Of a DNA stretch of 9,076 nucleotides, positions 8,162-9,076 are shown piece by piece. Each line of letters opens with the position of its first letter. Position 1 is the first letter of the stretch. Source of the stretch: an uncultured Flavobacteriales bacterium (lineage in GTDB: Bacteria; Bacteroidota; Bacteroidia; Flavobacteriales_D; Parvicellaceae); assembly GCA_938084875.1 (NCBI GenBank), contig CALKFX010000163.1:1-9076 (forward strand), in the 5' to 3' direction. The position numbers and the translations under genes were made by a program. Under the pieces are notes generated by a model, which saw only the letters and a list, made by a program, of their open reading frames with translations, was not told the origin of the DNA and ran no database searches.

Positions 8162-8919
8162 TGAAATTTAAAATTTTAGTAATACTTTTTTTAAATCTTA
8201 ATTTTGTTTCACTTTATTGTCAAAAAGATATTAAATCTGATACAATTTCAAAGATTTATGAATCTGAAAGAAACTATATAGGAATTAATTTGAGTCCACT
8301 TTTTAATGTTTTTACGAATAATGATCCTATTGAAAAAGCTAAAATTAGTTTTATCTATAAAAAGAATTTTGGTACTTTAAATGCTAGATTTAGTTTTAAT
8401 TATTTAAGAGATCCTACTAAAAATGTTTTTGATTATTATTACCCTACATCTTCTTCAGATTCAACTATAACTTACAGATATTTATTTTCAGACTACAATC
8501 ATTATGATTTTAGGTTTGGCTTTGAAAAACTAAGATATTTATCTTCATCTCGATTTCATGTTGGAATGGATGGCATTTTAGGATTTGGAACTCAAACATC
8601 TAACTACGGTCATCAGTTTTACATGAAAGATACTACAGCAAGCTATTTGCAATTTTCAAATAATTTATTAAATAATAATTCAGGAAATATTAGTTATCAT
8701 TATCTTTTAGCAGGGTTTGATATGTCCTTTGGAATGGATCTTTTTTTATCCGAATCTATATTATTAACATTTCAACTGACACCGCAATTTAATTATTTTA
8801 TGGTCAATAAAAATTCAATAGAAATTATCGATCCTATTGGAGAATACAAAAATCATGGTAGAAACTATACTGATTTTAAAATAGGATATTTTGATTTACT
8901 ATTAACTTATAAATTTTAG
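8161..8919 (+). CDS. Predicted outer-membrane beta-barrel protein, function unknown
   Basis: I do not recognise a named family. The 252-residue product opens with a signal peptide: MKFK, a hydrophobic core ILVILFLNLNFVSLY, then Cys20-Gln21. A Tyr before the Cys argues against a lipobox, so cleavage just before Gln21 by signal peptidase I is more likely. The rest has no other hydrophobic helix. It is rich in aromatic, Ser and Asn residues with alternating short strands (YIGINLSPLFNVF, LNARFSFNYL, YDFRFGFEKLRYL, FHVGMDGILGFG, LLTFQLTPQFNYF) and ends in FDLLLTYKF with a terminal Phe, typical of barrel proteins inserted by BamA. There is no plug or TonB box. Its ATG overlaps the parC stop (TAATG), so it is co-transcribed and probably translationally coupled with parC. 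Length and strand pattern would fit an 8-12 strand barrel, but the strand number is a guess. Confidence 0.6.
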   Translation: MKFKILVILFLNLNFVSLYCQKDIKSDTISKIYESERNYIGINLSPLFNVFTNNDPIEKAKISFIYKKNFGTLNARFSFNYLRDPTKNVFDYYYPTSSSDSTITYRYLFSDYNHYDFRFGFEKLRYLSSSRFHVGMDGILGFGTQTSNYGHQFYMKDTTASYLQFSNNLLNNNSGNISYHYLLAGFDMSFGMDLFLSESILLTFQLTPQFNYFMVNKNSIEIIDPIGEYKNHGRNYTDFKIGYFDLLLTYKF

Positions 8920-9076
8920 TTTTCTAATTCTACAAAACTTACGGGAGCAGCATTTAAAATTTCAGCAGAGGCATATTCTTTATATTTTTCAAAATTTTCA
9001 TTGAACCTTTTTGCTAGAAACATTGCCTTTTGGTCATAAGCATTTTTATCTTCCCACGTCATTTTTGGATTAAGAG
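8916..9076 (-). CDS. pckA: Phosphoenolpyruvate carboxykinase (ATP), C-terminal 52 residues (5' part outside window)
   Basis: Read on the minus strand from the right edge, one frame is open for 52 residues and ends at TAA (complement of TTA at 8916-8918). It begins LNPKMTWEDKNAYDQKA and continues with LAKRFNENFEKY. This matches the C-terminal segment of ATP-type PckA, where E. coli has LDPRNTY, then a Gln/Lys-rich helix, then LAKLFIDNFDKY. PckA converts oxaloacetate and ATP to PEP, CO2 and ADP in the cytoplasm. The catalytic domains lie beyond the window and cannot be checked. The tail runs some residues past the E. coli end (AEILNAAPVSFVELEN). The gene converges on the beta-barrel gene, and the two stop codons overlap. 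The identification rests on this short stretch only. Confidence 0.8.
   Translation of the reverse strand, partial: LNPKMTWEDKNAYDQKAMFLAKRFNENFEKYKEYASAEILNAAPVSFVELEN

Overview
The window looks like a chromosomal housekeeping segment of a member of the Bacteroidota. The DNA is AT-rich, with roughly one third G+C by eye. There are no Shine-Dalgarno-like sequences before the starts. The protein families are Bacteroidota versions: the alternative GlmU-like sugar nucleotidyltransferase/acetyltransferase, a Lon with the LPILPLRN opening, and a topoisomerase IV pair whose ParE has the RFKGLGEISPDEF motif. I cannot name a genus from the sequence.

Layout, left to right. (1) The 3' part of a GlmU-like gene (+), cut by the left edge. 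(2) A 130-bp gap with a near-consensus sigma-54-type promoter and a small palindrome next to the following start codon. (3) A complete lon gene (+). (4) A 103-bp gap with short TTAAC/GTTAA repeats and no convincing terminator. (5) A tight three-gene unit on +: parE, then parC one base later, then an outer-membrane beta-barrel candidate whose ATG shares one base with the parC stop. (6) The 3' end of a convergent gene on -, whose tail matches ATP-dependent phosphoenolpyruvate carboxykinase (pckA). Its stop codon overlaps that of the beta-barrel gene.

The first gene supplies UDP-sugar precursors for the envelope, Lon degrades damaged and regulatory proteins, and ParE with ParC forms topoisomerase IV, which unlinks daughter chromosomes. 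The beta-barrel gene is unexplained in this company but is physically bound into the topoisomerase transcription unit. pckA belongs to gluconeogenesis and carbon balance and is only a neighbour.

I found no mobile element, CRISPR array, tRNA, rRNA or clearly new multi-gene system. The points most worth following are a possible sliding-clamp-binding peptide at the end of ParC (QMKIF on an acidic tail), the sigma-54-like promoter of lon, and the coupled parC/outer-membrane gene.
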